Source of the DNA: Siniperca chuatsi
Lineage: Eukaryota; Chordata; Actinopteri; Centrarchiformes; Sinipercidae
Length of the DNA stretch: 64,000 bases
Direction: 5' to 3'
Assembly: GCF_020085105.1 (NCBI RefSeq)
Contig: NC_058043.1
Coordinates: 19,073,667-19,137,666, forward strand
Each line of letters starts with the position of its first letter. Within the stretch, counting starts at the first letter, position 1. The notes under the pieces were generated by a model, which was given only the letters and a program-made list of their open reading frames with translations, had not been told where the DNA came from and searched no databases. The translations under genes were made by a program, and so were the position numbers. Positions 12,849 through 25,500 of the stretch are shown piece by piece.

Positions 12849-15800
12849 TGTGTTTGGCTGAATGACTGTTCCTGCCTGACCTTCTCCGCTTCGTGTCACA
12901 CAGTTATTTCCTGGGAGAGCTGGAGAAATGTGTGGATGATCCAGACAGCCTAGCCCAGCTCTTCATCAGACATGTGAGTCTACAGATCAGTGAGCAACAA
13001 GTGTGGATGAGAGGTTTCTTTTTTCGTCTCTCTGCGTGTTTTCAGTTTGGCTGCAGATTGCAGCCGTCTCACAGATCAGAGCTCTGACTGCGTGTGAAGC
13101 CTTGGCCCCCTGCTGTCCTGATGTGTCTTCATCTTGCAGATCAGTTGTCTGCAGGTGCAGCTGCAGAATAAACGCTCTTGTAATCAGTTTTGACTAAAAT
13201 TAGCATTAAAGATGCTCCGCAGAAACCACACTGTGTGTGAAAATGAGCTGGAATTACAGATCTCTAAGCTCTATAAAAAGTGTTCACCCCCACCTTGAAG
13301 TTTTTCATATGTAGTTTTACACTGAACTTTAACTGCTGAATTGAAAGACACTGATCACACAGATTCAATGTTGTGTAACAGTGAAATATGAAAAAACTCC
13401 AAGGGGGATGAATACTTTTCATTGGCTCTGTACATATCAGTATCGGTATCTAGTCTTGTCTCAGCAGAAAAATAAACTACTGGAGAAAAATTGGGAAAAT
13501 ATTTTGATTTGGTGCAGCTCTGCTTCTCTATCCACTTCACTCAGTGTAGTGTAGCATGCCTATTTAAGCCATGGCAAATTAAACCATTCTTTCTCAGCCA
13601 CTGGAACTATTTAATGAGGCAAAGGTCCTGCACTGATTTAACAAAATTCCCCCCAAAAGAAAACTCTTGAGGGGAATGGGAACACAATAAAACTGAGAGT
13701 CGGAGCAGCTCAGAAGCTTAATTCTTTCTCTGTCCGTTCTTCAACGCTGCCCCTCACACACAGATTGTATTTGGAATAATTGTGACATGAGCTCTCTCTC
13801 TCTTAAATTCTTAAATTTCCAGGAACGGCGTCTTCACATGTATGTGGTTTACTGCCAGAACAAACCCAAATCAGAGCACATTGTCTCTGAGTACATTGAG
13901 ACCTACTTTGAGGTGAGTACGCTTTTATACTACAGTCAATTTTACTGGAGCTCTTTAAAGACAATTGCCTTTTTACCTAGAACACTTTCTCTCTTTTTTT
14001 GTCACCTGACAGGATCTCAGGCAGCAGTTGGGTCACAGGCTGCAGCTCAACGATCTGCTCATCAAACCTGTTCAGAGGATCATGAAGTATCAGCTACTGC
14101 TGAAGGTTTGCTGTTCAACATGACTGTGTATCTGTATGCATGGCACTGTTAACATGTTATTATTCATTTTACATAATTTGAATTACAACATTAAAAAATA
14201 TGATCAAATTATTTTAATTAATCATTAAAACTCTAAATTAACCTCTCTCTGACTGGCAACCCCAGGACTTCCTGAAGTACTACAAGAAAGCAGGAAGGGA
14301 TGTTGAGGAGCTGCAGGTACGAGCTTGTTAATGAGTGTGAATACATATACACTCAGTTGGCCGTTTATTGGACACTGGTGTTTCTAATATTTTGTCCACC
14401 CCATTTAAATCAATGAGGGCAGGCTAAATAACAGAAACACCTCTCTGTATAACACAATACAGTTCAACAGTCCCACAAACTACATCCTCCAAAATAATCA
14501 TACAGTTGAATCAACAGCCCTCTAAATAATTTCAACAAAAACTGTGCTGTGTATTATAACCTTCATGAAGGGCGGATTTATTGCAGGACTGTTGTATTAG
14601 ACTGCATTAGTTTTAGCTAGGTCCACTGGCTAAACTTGCAACTGAGTGTGTAAGTAGTATTCTGAGTCTGTATATCATAACATTTTGTTGTCACTTACTG
14701 ATTCTCCTCAATTCAATTTCTTCCATCAGAGGGCGGTGGAGGTGATGTGTTTTGTGCCAAAACGTTGTAATGATATGATGAATGTGGGCAGGCTCCAAGG
14801 TTTTGAGGTGAGATAGAGATTTTTTTTCTGTCTGTAATCACAGATGAAACACAAATCCAGAGTGACTTACAGTCTATGGCAATGTTTTTGACAAACATAC
14901 TGTTTCAGGGGAAAATCACAGCACAGGGGAAGCTGCTCCAGCAGGATACCTTCTCTGTCAGCGAGCAGGAAAGCGGCCTCCTATCCAGAGCCAAGGAGAG
15001 GAGGGTCTTCCTGTTTGAACAGCTGGTCATCTTCAGTGAGCCAATTGATAAGAAAAAAGGCTTTTCTTTGCCAGGGTACACTTTTAAAAACAGCATCAAG
15101 GTGCGAGTAACACTGTATTTCAAAACATATCAAAAACATCTTTTTGGTTTAGTGTTTAACAAGTCTCCTGTGTGCTTCAGGTCAGCTGTTTGGGCGTGGA
15201 GGAGCACTTTGAGGAAGATCCATGCTGTCTGGTCCTGACCTCCCGCGGAACTGACGGCAGCGTGACGCGCTTCATTATGCAGGCGTCATCTCCGGAAATA
15301 CAGCAAGCTTGGCTCAACGACGTGGAGCAGATCTTAGAGACTCAGAGGAACTTCCTTAATGGTACCAGAGCTCAGTGTTTCTTCAATGAAACCACAGATT
15401 TAAGAATTTGGTGCGTTTGAGTATTATGACATCTCTTCCTGTCCGCTGTAGCCCTTCAGTCTCCAATAGAGTACCAACGCAGGGAAAGCAAGTCAAACAG
15501 CCTGGGCAGGAACATGAAGTCTCCAACTGCGTCAGCATCTGGCCTGCGACCTCACTCCTCAGCATCCATGGACCGACGACAGCAGCCCTGCCTGCTGTCT
15601 TACAACAATTCCCTGCCCTCTCTGCATCCGCCACAACACTGCTCGGCCTTGAAAGCGGTGAGTGAACGCTCCCTTCCACATATGTGTACATTCATATATT
15701 TCTCTGACATCCTCTTTCTTTGATTTCTCTTTCTCACTCAAGGTTTCTAATCCTTGTGCTGCGACGCCCGGAGCAGCTCACCCTCCACTTTCCTCCCACC

Positions 15801-18379
15801 ATCAGCTCAGTTTGTGCACAGAGGTGAGACACGCCAGTGGGACGTCCAATGGCCTGCCACCCTGCAGCCAGCACAGCATGCAGGTACATCAGTCTTACTT
15901 TACACAGCAGTGAAATTCAAAGTACTTTTTATAACTCTTAAATACTCTTAAATACTGTGAGCACCACAAACAAGGTCCATACCAATAGGGGTAAGTTTGA
16001 CTATATGTTTTTTTATGTGGGTGAACAGAAAAATTGTTTAAATTTTACAGCAGCTGAGAATCTTGTTTTTGCTGAATGGTTAAACTTCTCACCTTGCTGC
16101 AGTGACATCACTGTTTGGTGTGGTTACAGGTGCAACACAGCACACTTCTGCCCACACGCACTTAAAACTTCCCACCAGAAAGGGTAGTGAAATGCTGCTT
16201 TTCAGCCTGGCATCACAATAAGTTACTCTTAAAACATGCTCTATTAAAAGTGAAAGTCATAGATTCAACACAAAGGATGATGTGTTCATTTTTATGTTGT
16301 TGGGGGATCTAACTGCTTCATGCTGTAGTCAATTCAAGTGAATCTACAGTATAGCCACATATTTGCCTCAGAGGGCTCTATAAGGTTAATGATAACAATA
16401 CATAATTTTAAGCTTATTTCTGTACATGTTTTGTATGTAAAAAAGAAATCTGCACAGTAACTAGTAAGTAACTACAACCATAACGTATAAATTATGAAAA
16501 GTACAGTCTTTGAAGATATTTGCAATATATCGGAGTAAAAGTCTCACAAACTGGGAATACTGAGTTAAACTGTGAACCTGGAAACAGAACGGCACTTTCC
16601 ACCACTGTACAACTAATTAACTGGTGCAGCTGTGAGATTTATCAGGTTAGGTTAGGAGCGTTACGCACCTTATAACTACCCTGTTAAGTGTTTATCGTGC
16701 ACAGTACAAATTAATTCACTGATTTTTTTAAATTGGGTGGATCAGATTGGTGGAGCTGTTACCTCTTTGTTAGCAGCCTGAGGCCGTTTGTTGTCATGAT
16801 CACTGATGATGAGGGGAAATGACTCTCTGGTTGCCTTTGTCAAATATCCTGTTGTTGTTTTTGCATGGATTTACAAACCTGGTTGACCTAATCTGTAGCC
16901 AGTGTCGTTCAGTCTTCCAGTTTGTGGAAAAACCCACTGACCTTCGGTTTTATCTTACTCACTCAGACTTCCATGTAGAGGAGGAAATGGTTTGATCTGA
17001 CTGCTCTTATTAGACGTCCTTATCTGGCCAGATTCCACAATGTCGCCCTCGTCCTCTTGTCCTCCCTCTTTGTGTTTTTGCATCAGCAGTGTTTCCATAC
17101 TGCTTTAGGTACAGGAGTTCAGACAGGTTTCAGATGTTCCTAAAATCTTTTTGTCTATGGTGCTTATTGCTCAGAGAGAAGCCTTTGTCAGACTTTTACA
17201 TGGTTAACATCTGTTTCTGAACAACATGGCATTTTAATGTACCAGCTCCATAATCTTTTTTCTGTAAAAGTAAAATTCAGGGCCAGTTAGGTCTAAGCAT
17301 AAACATTAGGTTGTAGTTTTTCATGTGGTGTATGTCAGCATTTGAGAATCACAAAAATAGACATTTTTGTAACTTATACATCCTCTTTAAAGCTGCACTA
17401 GTCAATATTTTTACGTTAACAATTGATCATATGGCTAGGTGTAATGATAAAGATACTGATGATAGGGGTCACTCATAGTGACCTGTACCTGCTCAGCACC
17501 AAATGGCAGACAGACACAGTTAGTGACTAGCTGGTGATCATAGTGGAGCATTTAGCAGCTAAAGAGCCAGATATTTCCCTCAGGAGCCGGTAGAGACCAA
17601 AAACAGAGCTAAAAGAGAGTGAATATTGGACTTGGACATTTGTCAGGTGGCCAGAAACACGACTCCAAATGAATGCTAATGTTACTCCGTAATTGCTGCA
17701 AATGTTTGCTAACATGTTAGCTGTAATAACTTTGTGATAATATGTCAATGTTGTGTTGACAACTTGTTCTGCTTCCCCCAAGTGGCCAAACAAAAATCAG
17801 TTAATGCAGATTTAAAAACGTTTTAACAGACTAGGTTTGTATCAAATCCATTATTTAAAGTGTGTAGTCAAGATTGTTAATGTTTATATCAGGTTGACGT
17901 GATAAACTCTGTGAATCCTTTTTCAATTTCATCTCATTAGTTTGTCTTCTGGTGGTTTGGAAATTATATCTGACAGTTCGGCTATTATATTTCAAATTTA
18001 TTTAGTTAATTCACAAAGTAACATTTTATTTGCATTTAGGCCACCCAAACAGAACGATTATTTTTCTGATCAGTGTTCTCAGCAATGAGCAATCTTTAAA
18101 AATCATGAGGTGTTGTGTGTCATTAACAAAATCTCCAACTGTAACTGTTCAAACAAGTTTAATCTTTTTGTGACACTGGTAATATAAAGCAGGAATGTCC
18201 TTTCTACTATTTGAAGTTGCACATTTAAACAACACAAGTACACAAAACATTTAATTGGTTGCTTTTTTTCCTCTCAGAGTGTGACTGCCAGTTTCCAGAT
18301 GACCACATTAAATGATGGTGGGAGTTATTCGGCACATCGACCATACAACCTGGATCAGCTCACGGAGAGTGAGCAGTAA
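6570..18379 (+). CDS. arhgef25: Rho guanine nucleotide exchange factor 25 (p63RhoGEF/GEFT), exon 2 to stop
   Basis: DH-PH exchange factor that activates RhoA and is itself activated by Galpha-q. Exons: 6570-6892, 6996-7100, 11371-11498, 12262-12328, 12547-12650, 12904-12973, 13823-13912, 14013-14105, 14266-14316, 14730-14807, 14909-15100, 15181-15361, 15452-15657, 15743-15883, 18278-18379. All junctions are GT-AG and the frame is continuous (642 codons plus TAA). The DH domain runs from [18 protein letters not shown] (12262 on) through [20 protein letters not shown]. The PH domain follows, from [15 protein letters not shown] to [10 protein letters not shown]. The segment [15 protein letters not shown] spans the next junction; in p63RhoGEF it contacts Galpha-q, and it is fully kept here. 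The N-terminal linker (ESYSVAASD..) and Ser-rich tail are family-typical but divergent. The first coding exon, expected to carry palmitoylated cysteines, was not found, so this is partial at the 5' end. Trio/kalirin GEFs are excluded by size and lack of spectrin repeats. Confidence 0.93.
7107..7389. repeat. Degenerate (TTCTA)n pentanucleotide array
   Basis: About 280 bases built from TTCTA/TTCTAT units with drift, beginning only a few bases after the splice donor of arhgef25 exon 3 (GT at 7101). Its strong T bias produces a long spurious open frame with hydrophobic repeats. Confidence 0.9.
9247..9825. mobile_element. Long-inverted-repeat MITE, copy A
   Basis: It starts with TTAAAGGAATAGTTTGACATTTTGGGAAATTCGCTTTCTTG. 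The right end carries the inverted version of the first 100 bases (GCTAAGCTCA.., TAACTCTCGGCA) but lacks the terminal CCCAAAATGTC block. The middle shares GACTGGAAACAG and AGTCTCTGG-type phrases with copies at 11.5 and 59.6 kb. There is no coding capacity, so it is a non-autonomous DNA transposon with foldback ends. It lies in intron 3 of arhgef25. Confidence 0.75.
10592..11280 (+). repeat. Dispersed repeat with AGTACTCAGATCCTTTACT start (plus-oriented copy)
   Basis: It begins AAGTACTCAGATCCTTTACT and ends AAATACTCAAGTAAAGTACC. It is the reverse-complement relative of 5385-5825. The internal AAAAGACATTATTAA unit is duplicated (about 10928-10958). No transposase is visible. It lies in arhgef25 intron 3. 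Confidence 0.65.
11525..12149. mobile_element. Long-inverted-repeat MITE, copy B
   Basis: This is the best-preserved copy. The left end GTGACATTTTGGGAAATACG is mirrored at the right by ATTTCCCAAAATGTTGAAC. Inside, GATGAGAAGATTGATA on the left mirrors TATCAACCTTCTCATCTCA on the right. It sits about 27 bases after the 5' splice site of arhgef25 exon 4 and fills most of that intron. Confidence 0.85.
12226..12259 (+). repeat. (CT)n microsatellite acting as the polypyrimidine tract of an arhgef25 acceptor
   Basis: A 34-base pure TC run is followed directly by AG and the first DH-domain exon (12262). It supplies the whole polypyrimidine tract. Confidence 0.95.
12485..12540 (+). repeat. (GT)n microsatellite abutting an arhgef25 acceptor
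   Basis: A GT run of about 36 bases followed by imperfect GT/CTGT units continues to within six bases of the acceptor AG at 12545-12546. The exon starting GGCTACATGGCC has no conventional pyrimidine tract. Confidence 0.95.
12797..12851 (+). repeat. (TG)n microsatellite in arhgef25 intron
   Basis: A TG run of about 48 bases, ending with CGCGTGTG, lies about 50 bases before the acceptor at 12902-12903. Confidence 0.95.
17388..17818. mobile_element. MITE with terminal inverted repeats, copy 2 of the 196-455 family
   Basis: The left end TTTAAAGCTGCACTAGTCAA is mirrored imperfectly by AAAAATCAGTTAATGCAGATTTAAA at the right. The internal part aligns with 209-452. It lies in the last intron of arhgef25 and has no coding capacity. 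Confidence 0.7.
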
Positions 18380-19125
18380 TGAACCTGCGAGGACAAATTA
18401 ACTCACTTTACCCTTCTGGAGTAGGAGCGCCTCGACTAAGTCAGACTGCTCTGTCAGCATTGTAGCATTGTTTGTTTCACTCCTGTACAGAAGTAATCGA
18501 GGTCTCAGTCTTTCCGTCGTCACATATTGACCTAAATTCCCTTCAAATACCGCTATGGTTTAGGCTAATCTGGATTTGATCTTGTATAATCATGTTGGTT
18601 TGATTGTGTTCATGTGTGTGTATACTCTGCATATACACACGTCTACAGATGGTGATAACAAATAAGATGAAATGTTTAAAAATATGGTTTTGAAGCACCA
18701 CAGAGACTGTACTTAAGATTGTATATGTATACATTTCTTACTTTTTCCAGTGAAAATTCCTTGATGGATATTTTTGTAATGCATAATATTTTCATAAGGG
18801 ACCAATTCCACTTTATTCCCCCTAGGAACTGGGATCTCAAATCCCTTTACACAGTCATACTCTGTCTATGTCTGTGTATTCCCTGCATGTTAGCAAATAG
18901 CTGTGTTTTCCCTTTTGTGGGCTATTTTAACCCTGCCATTGTTAGAGTGGTATCTGAAATAAACACATTTGCAAACTTACACAAAGCATGCATCCTAATC
19001 AAGCAGAAAGAGAAAAAAGGGAACAACGATAAAACAGAAGTGCTCATCTGTCTCTGTCCTATTGAATGTAAATAATCTCATGTGGGATCATATCAATAAA
19101 ACTCTCTGACATGACAAGAGAAATG
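18380..19125 (+). other. arhgef25: arhgef25 3' untranslated region
   Basis: Non-coding sequence follows the TAA at 18377-18379. A canonical AATAAA lies at 19095-19100 (TATCAATAAAACTC), giving a predicted 3' UTR of about 0.73 kb. An earlier AATAAA at about 18958 could give a shorter form. No other gene starts here. Confidence 0.6.
19095..19100 (+). terminator. arhgef25: Poly(A) signal AATAAA of arhgef25
   Basis: Canonical hexamer in the only long 3' flank of arhgef25. Cleavage is expected about 15-25 bases downstream. Confidence 0.6.
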
Positions 19126-22100
19126 CTGTTTAGATATTTTTCATAATTTTCCTAAAAAACTTCCTCACCTGTTTGCTAGTTGTAGATGGATGAGACAACG
19201 GGCCCCTGGGCAAGGACATGTAAAAGGCCCCCCAACCCTCGTACATAGGAGAAAGACACCCAGACTGAAGGAGACGCAGCTGATTCGTTTGTATTCATTT
19301 TACATATGTTGTGTCTCTTTGAAGTAATTTTGTGTGTCTTTGCTTTTATTCTGCTTCTCATTGTGGTCATTGTGCGCTGCTTTATAGTAATTTTGCCTCC
19401 CTTGGTACTTTGGCATCTTTTCATAGTCGTGCAACATTTTGCGTCTCTTTGTAGTTCTTTTGTGTCTCTTTGTGGTTGTTTTGCATCACTTGAAACAGAG
19501 GATCTGACCAAGGGGCCCCCAGACTCCGAAAACATGTACCTTTGCAGGATCATTTTTAGCATGAAACAATTTCACAAGTCTCTGCAGAAAACAATGAAAA
19601 TATCAACTGCAGTAAAACATTTTAAACAACTAGATTCTCTATAAACCCCCTATGATGCTTCAGTGAGAAGATATAAACCTGCAGATCTTTTTTCTGTAAT
19701 TTAATGTCTGTCCAATGAGTCCATTTTCTGACACTATGTGTCAGAGGCCCTGTTAGCACCCACCATACCTTATTATAATATACAGGGTATCCTCATGTCA
19801 TCCTCCTTTCTTGTCTCAAGTGCCTTTAAACAGTAGATTTTCTACTTTGAAATGTGTGTATTTATTTGCAGAAAACAAGTCTGAGTGGAGATTATTTCAG
19901 AAAAGAATCACATTAAATCAGATTGATTTCAGAACAGAGAACCTGTTGTTATCCAGCGCCCTCTAGTGGAGAGATTGAAGACGGTCATGCTTGTGTCTTT
20001 ATATTGGTGAATCACATTGTCCATTTGACTTAATTTATTTATATCAAAATCATGATTATTTATAGACAGATTTGATGAAGTAACAGGTGACAGGTGTTTT
20101 TCTTTTTTTAAATAACATTTTCAAACTAGGGGAAAGCAAACACATGCCCTGCTCGAACAAGACGCCGTTCCCTACACCCGGCTGCTGTTCTACATTACAA
20201 CAAACAGAAATTTCCTGTTTGTATCCTCAGTATGGTTGATGGTGCTGTGGTCCCACATAGTTTTCTAAAAGGCCTGCAGCACTTCAACACTCCAGGTGAA
20301 AGACTTACTAGAAGATTATTAGTTTGCTGATGCCTCTTTTATCATTCAGAAGGGCCCCAAAGACACTGACATTGTTATGTACAATGTTGCTAAGCCTTTT
20401 TTTTTTTTTACCATTTGACATCTGACAGTAAATCGTTTGAGACTTTAGCTTCTTTAATTTGCCTCTTTGTCTTCCTCGTGCCTCCAAATAGATTTATTCT
20501 TGGAATGTATTGAGCAATTAGTCACAAAATAATGACTAATGAAGTGAACCAATATGAGCCCAATACTTTATGGTCCAGGTGACAACTATTGCATTTGACA
20601 AAAAAAAACAGACACTAAATTCTACTTATATCAGATAGTAAATGTAGAATATGACCTGTGGGTGAAGATGTCACAGTCCAACATTTAGAAGAGCATTGAT
20701 TAAAAACTGCAAAACAACTATGACCTACATTTTTGTTTTATAATAAGTGTCTTACACCTTTGGAGCTGCATAGGGATACCTTGACTTTAAAGTAGATTGA
20801 ACCTTGCTACCCTGCAACCCTGCCCCCAACATATAGCAAATTTTTTTGGGAAATGAAAGACAGGTGTTTCCACAGACATTTTAATATGTCAACATTTGCT
20901 CATAATAAAAATGCTCATAATACCGTGATCAGACAGGTTTTTGGGTGAAGCAGGCTAATTAAATCTCTGTGTTAACACAATAAATATCACTCTTTAAAAA
21001 AAAGGTTTTCAGCTCAGCTATAGATCCTAACATGAAACAAATTTTTGAACACACAACTACACAAAAGCCTTTTATAATAGTGTCACTGATGAAGTTTGAT
21101 TCTGACTCCTGTCCGCAGAGCTAACGTTGCATAACAGACAAAAACATCACACAAAATAGTTTTAAAATATTTCTCTCGAGATAAAAAAAAAATCAGTAGA
21201 TAAATCACTGGCACCTCTTTCCTAATAACAAATGGCTGTTAAAAACTAAATCGACTCATTAGGAAACAATAGTGATACAAGGGCGCCATCTAAATGCCAT
21301 GGTATAAAAGAACAGCATCATCACTTCAGGCATGAGTGCATCACAGTCTTTGACTGTCTCTGACTCCACTGTCCTCTCATGCTCTGACTACTCACACTGT
21401 GTTTCAATTCATCATCAAACTCTCATTACTTCTCTTTCAATGTGCCTGTTTTTTCTTCTCTTTTCTTCTCTTATAATGAGGGAAATAAACATGCACTTTG
21501 GTTCATTCAACTTTTCTGTTAGGCAGCATGTAAAGACGCACTCACTTTCATTGTTATTCATCAGCGTGCACTGGACAGAAACGCTCCTCTTCTTTAGACG
21601 TTTGTTGAAGAAGCAGCAGAAGACTAAAACAAGGCTGCTCCCAGATCAGGTAACACACAGGTGTAACCCCTCAAAAAAGTGTCTCCTCCTCAGACATGCT
21701 TAATCACTTACAAATGACACACAGGATTCTGGGTAAAGGGGGTAGCAAAACCATAACACAAACAGATAAAAACACCTCTTAGCCAGCAGCCAAACCTTTG
21801 GCACGACCAGTCAGTCACAGAGTGTAGGTACCACAGGTAAAAAAGATGAATGCGTTCTTCATGTGGCATTGGTAAAAAGGATACCTATGCTCTGTGTCAG
21901 GATTGTCACTTTCTGGGAAGTGTTCCTTTGTCCTTGCTAACATTGAGTCCTCGTTCTTAGGCTCTCTGATGTCACTATTGCCTTTCCAAGCTCAGTCTTT
22001 TTGGATAGTGCAAATTGAAGGAGGACATGACCTGACCATGACCAAGTACCTCTACTCACATCAGCATAGAATAACAATGTGACTCAGACTGTGTAGATGC

Positions 22101-22547
22101 TACCTGTTGGATTTTCCCAAAGCTCGGTCTCTGTGTTAGAACAACTCGAGGATGTATAGCCAGATAAGATTTGACAAACACAAAGCCTTGAATTAATCAA
22201 GATTATGCTGTGATTTAACTGGCTCAGTGTAAACAAGACGGTATGTTTGTTACTACAGCTGATACTACTGTTTCCACTTCAGAAGAGAGCCTGAACTTTC
22301 ATATCTGGCTTCTGGATATTTACTGCATATAAGGACTTTTTAGCTCACCGCAAAGCTCAGCACTGACTGAATAAACATGCTAAAAACTGCCCTAATGGCA
22401 CATTTTCTCTACAGTGAAGCCTGGAACCACAAGAAAAGGCAAACCAAAGTGTTTGTCTCAAATCTTATCTGACGGGACGCGGTGGAGGAGAACTTCTTTG
22501 GCAACTCAGGAAGAGCAAAGGAACCCTCAGGACAAAGGGGAGAGGAA
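19126..22547. other. Intergenic gap between arhgef25 and b4galnt1; no gene seen
   Basis: Apart from the minisatellite, this is AT-rich unique sequence with poly-A and poly-T runs. The part next to 22547 must hold the b4galnt1 3' UTR (minus strand), but I could not pick a convincing poly(A) signal. Mammals have SLC26A10 between these neighbours; no exon resembling a sulfate-transporter protein was found here. Confidence 0.6.
19300..19495. repeat. Degenerate minisatellite of TTTTGTGTCTCTTTGT-like units
   Basis: Irregular tandem units of about 20-22 bases (GTGTCTCTTTGAAGT, GCGTCTCTTTGTAGT, GTGTCTCTTTGTGGT) between two stretches containing GGGCCCC and GGGGCCCCC. The long open frames on both strands follow from this repeat and look like no known protein. 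Confidence 0.6.
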
Positions 22548-25500
22548 CTAATTATGAGTCAAACACTGAAATCGGTTCTTGAAGAACAAGAGGCCGTTTT
22601 TCGTGTGTGTCGCGTCAGAGGAGGCCGGCGGGTAACGAAACTTTGCGTAAGTCTTGTCGCTCTCTGATTGGCTGACCCAGGGAAGTTTGATTTTGGTTGC
22701 ATGATTGACAATGACATCATCACAAGAGCCCACGTGGAGAGATCCCAGGCCATCGATGAAAAACTCTGCAAAACAAACACAAAGTAATCGAGCCAAATAC
22801 ATTCAAAACTTTAACTCATTTTAATTCGAATTTAATTAACTTCTTAAACCCTCCAAACTTTATTTTAAATTCTTATGGAAATTTCCGAAGATACCAGATA
22901 TGTCATATATAAGAAAATAAAATAGAAAATAAAGATGTACAAGACATCTAGAATATTTCCATTTGATTGAATGGTGCAGCCATAAAATCACGAAAACAGG
23001 ATGAAATAAAAGGATTTTAACAACCTGAACAGTGAGAAGGGAGAAGTGGGAAACTGGATGTTAAGAGAATAAATTGAATAAATTCAATTTAATTCAATTT
23101 AATGCAGGCATTTAGTTGAATTATAGCAGAGCACTGATTCTGGGATTTTTGCATGTGCTGATTAGAAAATTTCACAGTACTTTGCAAAAATTATCTTGGT
23201 AAATGATATCTCAATAAGTCAAATGAGATATGAATCTTTAAAACATAAAATATTAAAACACATTATTATTATAGTGTGTATTGAAGATTATGCAGTTGTG
23301 TTTTTAAGTCGGCTGTCTTGTCTAATGGTTTTTCATCAGTACCTTTTTCAGATACGAAGTTTAGCATACTGCAGAGCATCCTTTTGATGGAAGAAGTTAT
23401 TTTTTTCTCTTGTATGTGCCAAGTAAACAAATGTGCCACCACACTGTATGTAACTAATTGTAACTGGGTTCTGAGTATGCAGTAGGTACACATTGAATAA
23501 GCGACAAAATTGTATATAAGCAAAGATGTCAGTTTGCATAATGAATCACTGTATATAAGTCATATCACTGGTCCCATCTTTACTGTATGTTTGATATGAA
23601 AATAATTCTGTCTGAGGCATACTCACCCAGATGAGCTACCCTGGCAAGACGCGGGTCAAAGCCGACCTGTTGGACTTTGTCGGTGCGAGCCAGGAAGAAG
23701 TTAATGACCCCGTCAGTCACAACGCAGTTGGGGAAGCCTTGGATGACGTGATGAAATCCTCTCCTCATGTGTAAACAGTCACCATTCTCCTCCCCTGGCT
23801 CAATTGAGATGGTCTGTCTGTAGGTGGCAGTATAACCTGTGGCCTCCCGCACTGCACCACCCACCTGGACACACACGCACACACAAACAAACACCGACGT
23901 CACTGACAAACCCCACTAGACTGCCACAGTCACTGAAAACAAACAGTTTATTCCTCTGTCCCTCACCAGATCCAGAGTGGTTTTCTCTAAAACATCCACG
24001 AGTTTCTCCAGCTTGGTGTTTGCTGTAAAGATGAAGTCATCATCCACCCACAGCACGTACTTGGTGGTCACCTGAGAGACGGCCAGGTTTCGTCCGGCAA
24101 ACCAACCCTATGATACACGACGCAGAGCTTGAATACCAGAGAGCATCAATAATGACGGCAGAGATGTGAAATTAAAAGAGTTTAGTGTGTGCCTTGCTCT
24201 TCCCTACCTTTCCAAAAGGCATGATGTAATGTTCGATGTAAGGCCCGGAGATGGTTTTGGGATTTTCACTGTCATCAGCAATTACTATGGTGACAGTAGG
24301 ATAGTATCTTCTCACGCTATCAATAAGATCTTGAAGCTTGTCATAACGCAGGAAAGTCTTTGTAGCTATGGTAACGAGGGCAGTGACATTGTATTCTGCA
24401 GAGAAGGAAGATCAAACAACTGTTAGAGGAAAGTTAGCGTTTTTTCTTTTTCTTTTTCTTTTAGCAAATAATGACATTTTAAAAATAGCAGGCATATTGT
24501 CCAGTGGTTAAATAATGGCATGATTTTTGACTTTGGTTACACTATTGACGTGCCAGTGTTGTGTTTTACCTCCTTTGGATCCTGTGTTATACAGTTTGGG
24601 TGTTACACCGTGACGAATCTTGATGCTGAAGTTGGCTTGATGCCCCTCTGTCTCGAACTGCACTAAAAGACACAAGAAAAACTACTTTTAATCAATGTGA
24701 TTAGTGTAATAAGATCTAACTGTGGCTGATCGACTACTGTCTGGTTCCACAGTTGTTAATATGCTGAATGTCATATTTTTATACTATCCATAAAAGATTA
24801 ATGCTGATTAACACCTGCCATAAGAGGGTAAAAGCTTGACAGACAATTCAGAGAGGTAAATTTGGTCTTTGGTTATTGCCTCCTCAGGCTTTGTCCCTGT
24901 TGACCATTGTTAATTCTGTATTGAAGCAAAAAACAAACAGGCTGTAATATTAGACTGCCTCCTGATAAGCTGCCCAGCTTTTACACAAAGACATAGCGTC
25001 TATGCCTTTTCTCCTGCCTGAATTATTATTTCTATGTGGTGACCAACAGCAGGTATGAAGCCATTAAAAGGAAGAAAAGAAGACCAAGACAACAAATTAT
25101 CTGTTTTAAAAAAATAGGAAATTGAAGTTAAATCTTTAAAGCAATAGTTCGACATTTTGGGAAATATGCTTATTTGCTTTTCAGATTAAGTGAAAAGACT
25201 GTAGCTTCATACTTACTGTACAGACATGAGAGTGGTAACGATCTACTCTTCTAAGTTTTTCCCCATAACGTTTAAAAAGCAAGAATAAGAAAGTCCAGAG
25301 AGCAGATGAGACCAAAAAAAGGTGATTTTGGTTTAAGGCTTCACCTGTGTCTACTGTGCTCGGGTGGAACAATGTGTTTGTGTAGGTGACAAACTGCAGC
25401 TGTCGGTTCAGGTTCAGCAGGAGACTGCCTGACAGAGTCATGTGCATCTCGCCGTCACCTTTGATTTTCACCCCGTCTACCTCTGCCGCCACATTCAGCG

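Noticed and set aside
19176..19644. Two overlapping open frames of 128 and 112 codons on opposite strands
   Set aside because: Both follow from the degenerate GTGTCTCTTTGT minisatellite; no family resemblance and no splice context.
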